Source: Limnohabitans sp. (GTDB taxonomy: Bacteria; Pseudomonadota; Gammaproteobacteria; Burkholderiales; Burkholderiaceae_C). From it: a DNA stretch of 7,900 nucleotides. The stretch is from contig JAHECM010000079.1 in the NCBI GenBank assembly GCA_024641725.1, forward strand, positions 1 to 7,900, in the 5' to 3' direction. This document shows, one piece after another, positions 6,680 through 7,900 of this stretch (position 1 is the stretch's first letter; every line of letters starts with the position of its first letter). The notes under the pieces are model-generated. The model was not told the origin of the DNA, searched no databases, and was given only the letters and a program-made list of their open reading frames with translations. The position numbers and the translations under genes were made by a program.

Positions 6680-7900
6680 TCAGAGCGCCAGTTTGCCGCC
6701 TTGTGCGGCCAGCGCGTCCAGCGCCAGGCTGCTGCCTTGCACCGCACTGCGACGGTGGTAGAAGTTCAGGGCGCGCAAGCCGCCCAGCTCTTCGCCACCA
6801 CCGGCGCGGCCAGGGCCGCCGTGCAGGCTCATGGGCATCACGTTGCCGTGGCCGCTGTGCAGCGCCGCCACGTCGGGCGAGATGGCGTGCACACGGCCAT
6901 GGCTGCTGGCCAGCGCGATAGAGGCTTGCGCTGTGAAGGCCGGGTCTTCGCTGTACACCGAGCACACCAGCGAGCCTTCGCCCCGGCGGATCATGGCGTA
7001 GGCCTCTTCGAGGCTGTCGTAGGGCATGAGGGTGGACACCGGGCCGAACACCTCGACCGCGTGCAGCACTTGGGCCGTCATGGGCGACTCGGTGCCCAGC
7101 AGCACCGGGGCCACGCAGGCGCTGCTGGCATCGGCGTCCACCAGGCCTGCGGCGCTGCCGTCAAACAGCACTGTGGCTTCGGTTTTGAGTTGGGCGAGAC
7201 CTGTCAGCACGCTTTGCTTTTGCTCTTGGCTGACCAGCGCGCCCATGCGCACGGTCTCGTTACGCGGGTTGCCCACCGTGGTTTTGGCCAGGCGCGCGCC
7301 AATGGCGGCTGCGGCGGCTTGGTAGAGGGCACGCGGCACAAAAATGCGGCGAATCGCCGTGCACTTTTGCCCCGATTTGACCGTCATCTCCCGGGCCACT
7401 TCGGCCACCAGCAGTTTGAAGGCTTCGCTGTCCGCGGTGGCTACGGGCGAGAGCAGGGCGCTGTTGAGGCTGTCGGCCTCGATGTTGCAGCGCACCGACA
7501 GCTCGGTCACGGCGCGGTGGCTGCGGATGATCTTGCCCGTCTCGGCCGAGCCGGTGAAGCTGACCACGTCAAAGGGCTGCAGCTGGTCCATCAGGCCTGC
7601 CGACGAGCCGCAAATGACCGACAGCGCGCCCACGGGCAGCACGCCTGCGTCCACCACATCTTGGACCATGCGTTGCGTGAGCCAAGCGGTGGCGGTGGCG
7701 GGCTTGATGATGACGGGCACGCCCGACAGCAGGGCCGGGGCGGCTTTTTCCCACAGGCCCCAGCTCGGGAAATTGAAGGCGTTGATGAACAGCGCCACGC
7801 CGTGTGTGGGCACCTGGATGTGCTGGGTCTGGAAAGCCGGGTCTTTGGCCATGCGGATGCGCTCGCCGTCCAGCAGCAGCTTGGCCTCGCCCAGGGCCGC
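6680..7900 (-). CDS. boxD: 3,4-dehydroadipyl-CoA semialdehyde dehydrogenase, BoxD type (N-terminus cut by right edge)
   Basis: Aldehyde dehydrogenase superfamily enzyme predicted to oxidise the semialdehyde made after ring opening in the box pathway, giving 3,4-dehydroadipyl-CoA, usually with NADP+. The reading frame stays open to the window end, so 406 residues are visible and roughly 110-130 are missing; the ATG at 7852 is internal. Counting from the first visible residue, N-A-F-N-F-P-S-W-G at 40-48 holds the catalytic-site Asn, and the K-P-A block is at 66-68. F-T-G-S-A-E-T-G at 115-122 is the cofactor loop, I-E-A-D-S at 140-144 has the general base Glu141, and G-Q-K-C-T at 177-181 has nucleophile Cys180. 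The tail M-S-L-H-G-G-P-G-R-A-G-G-G-E-E near 356-370 is shared by BoxD and the dehydrogenase half of PaaZ. The gene stops without a MaoC-type hydratase domain, so it is not a full PaaZ. Its place just upstream of bclA supports the BoxD call. The substrate is inferred from family and context. Confidence 0.85.
   Translation of the reverse strand, partial: AALGEAKLLLDGERIRMAKDPAFQTQHIQVPTHGVALFINAFNFPSWGLWEKAAPALLSGVPVIIKPATATAWLTQRMVQDVVDAGVLPVGALSVICGSSAGLMDQLQPFDVVSFTGSAETGKIIRSHRAVTELSVRCNIEADSLNSALLSPVATADSEAFKLLVAEVAREMTVKSGQKCTAIRRIFVPRALYQAAAAAIGARLAKTTVGNPRNETVRMGALVSQEQKQSVLTGLAQLKTEATVLFDGSAAGLVDADASSACVAPVLLGTESPMTAQVLHAVEVFGPVSTLMPYDSLEEAYAMIRRGEGSLVCSVYSEDPAFTAQASIALASSHGRVHAISPDVAALHSGHGNVMPMSLHGGPGRAGGGEELGGLRALNFYHRRSAVQGSSLALDALAAQGGKLAL

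Noticed and set aside
6546..6965. 139-codon minus-strand frame spanning the end of boxD and the boxD-bclA gap
   Set aside because: It overlaps the conserved boxD C-terminus in another frame and its translation is arginine/alanine-rich without motifs. The TGA overlapping the bclA ATG is coincidental.
6680..7900. Bifunctional PaaZ (dehydrogenase plus hydratase) as the identity of the last gene
   Set aside because: The frame stops right after the dehydrogenase domain and no MaoC-type hydratase follows, so a stand-alone BoxD-type enzyme fits better.

Overview
The window looks like a GC-rich betaproteobacterial chromosome, most likely Burkholderiales and probably family Comamonadaceae. The evidence is the protein sequences of MetG and Mrp/ApbC, metG sitting close to and divergent from apbC, and an aerobic box-type benzoate pathway. 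I recognised these by eye and ran no database search. All genes look intact apart from the two cut by the window edges. I see no tRNA, rRNA, insertion sequence, CRISPR array or phage gene.

Layout. Positions 1-296 (minus) hold the start of methionyl-tRNA synthetase, which runs off the left edge. Upstream of it on the same strand, 370-1563, is a patatin-like phospholipase. An 89-bp divergent intergenic region separates that from apbC/mrp (1653-2741, plus), an Fe-S cluster carrier ATPase. apbC converges with a chemoreceptor gene (2857-4857, minus). The 115 bp between them hold a hairpin overlapping the apbC stop and a strong GC-rich hairpin that probably terminates both transcripts. A 126-bp, partly AT-rich region lies upstream of the chemoreceptor. 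Next come two minus-strand catabolic genes: a benzoate-CoA ligase (4984-6549), preceded by a 130-bp gap, and a BoxD-type aldehyde dehydrogenase (6680 to the right edge, N-terminus missing).

How the genes work together. The ligase and the dehydrogenase are the entry step and the late semialdehyde-oxidation step of the coenzyme-A-dependent aerobic benzoate ('box') pathway. The ring epoxidase (BoxAB), ring-opening lyase (BoxC) and regulator (BoxR) would be expected beyond the right edge. The chemoreceptor lies directly downstream of the ligase on the same strand, has its own ribosome binding site and probably its own promoter. It joins a single-Cache sensor to one canonical and three divergent HAMP-like repeats. 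MetG, ApbC and the patatin are housekeeping or lipid-related genes with no evident link to the catabolic part.

I found no convincing new system. The points most worth a second look are the poly-HAMP receptor next to the box genes, a TGCA-centred inverted repeat upstream of the ligase, and the repeated GGCACTTA/hairpin structure at the apbC stop codon.
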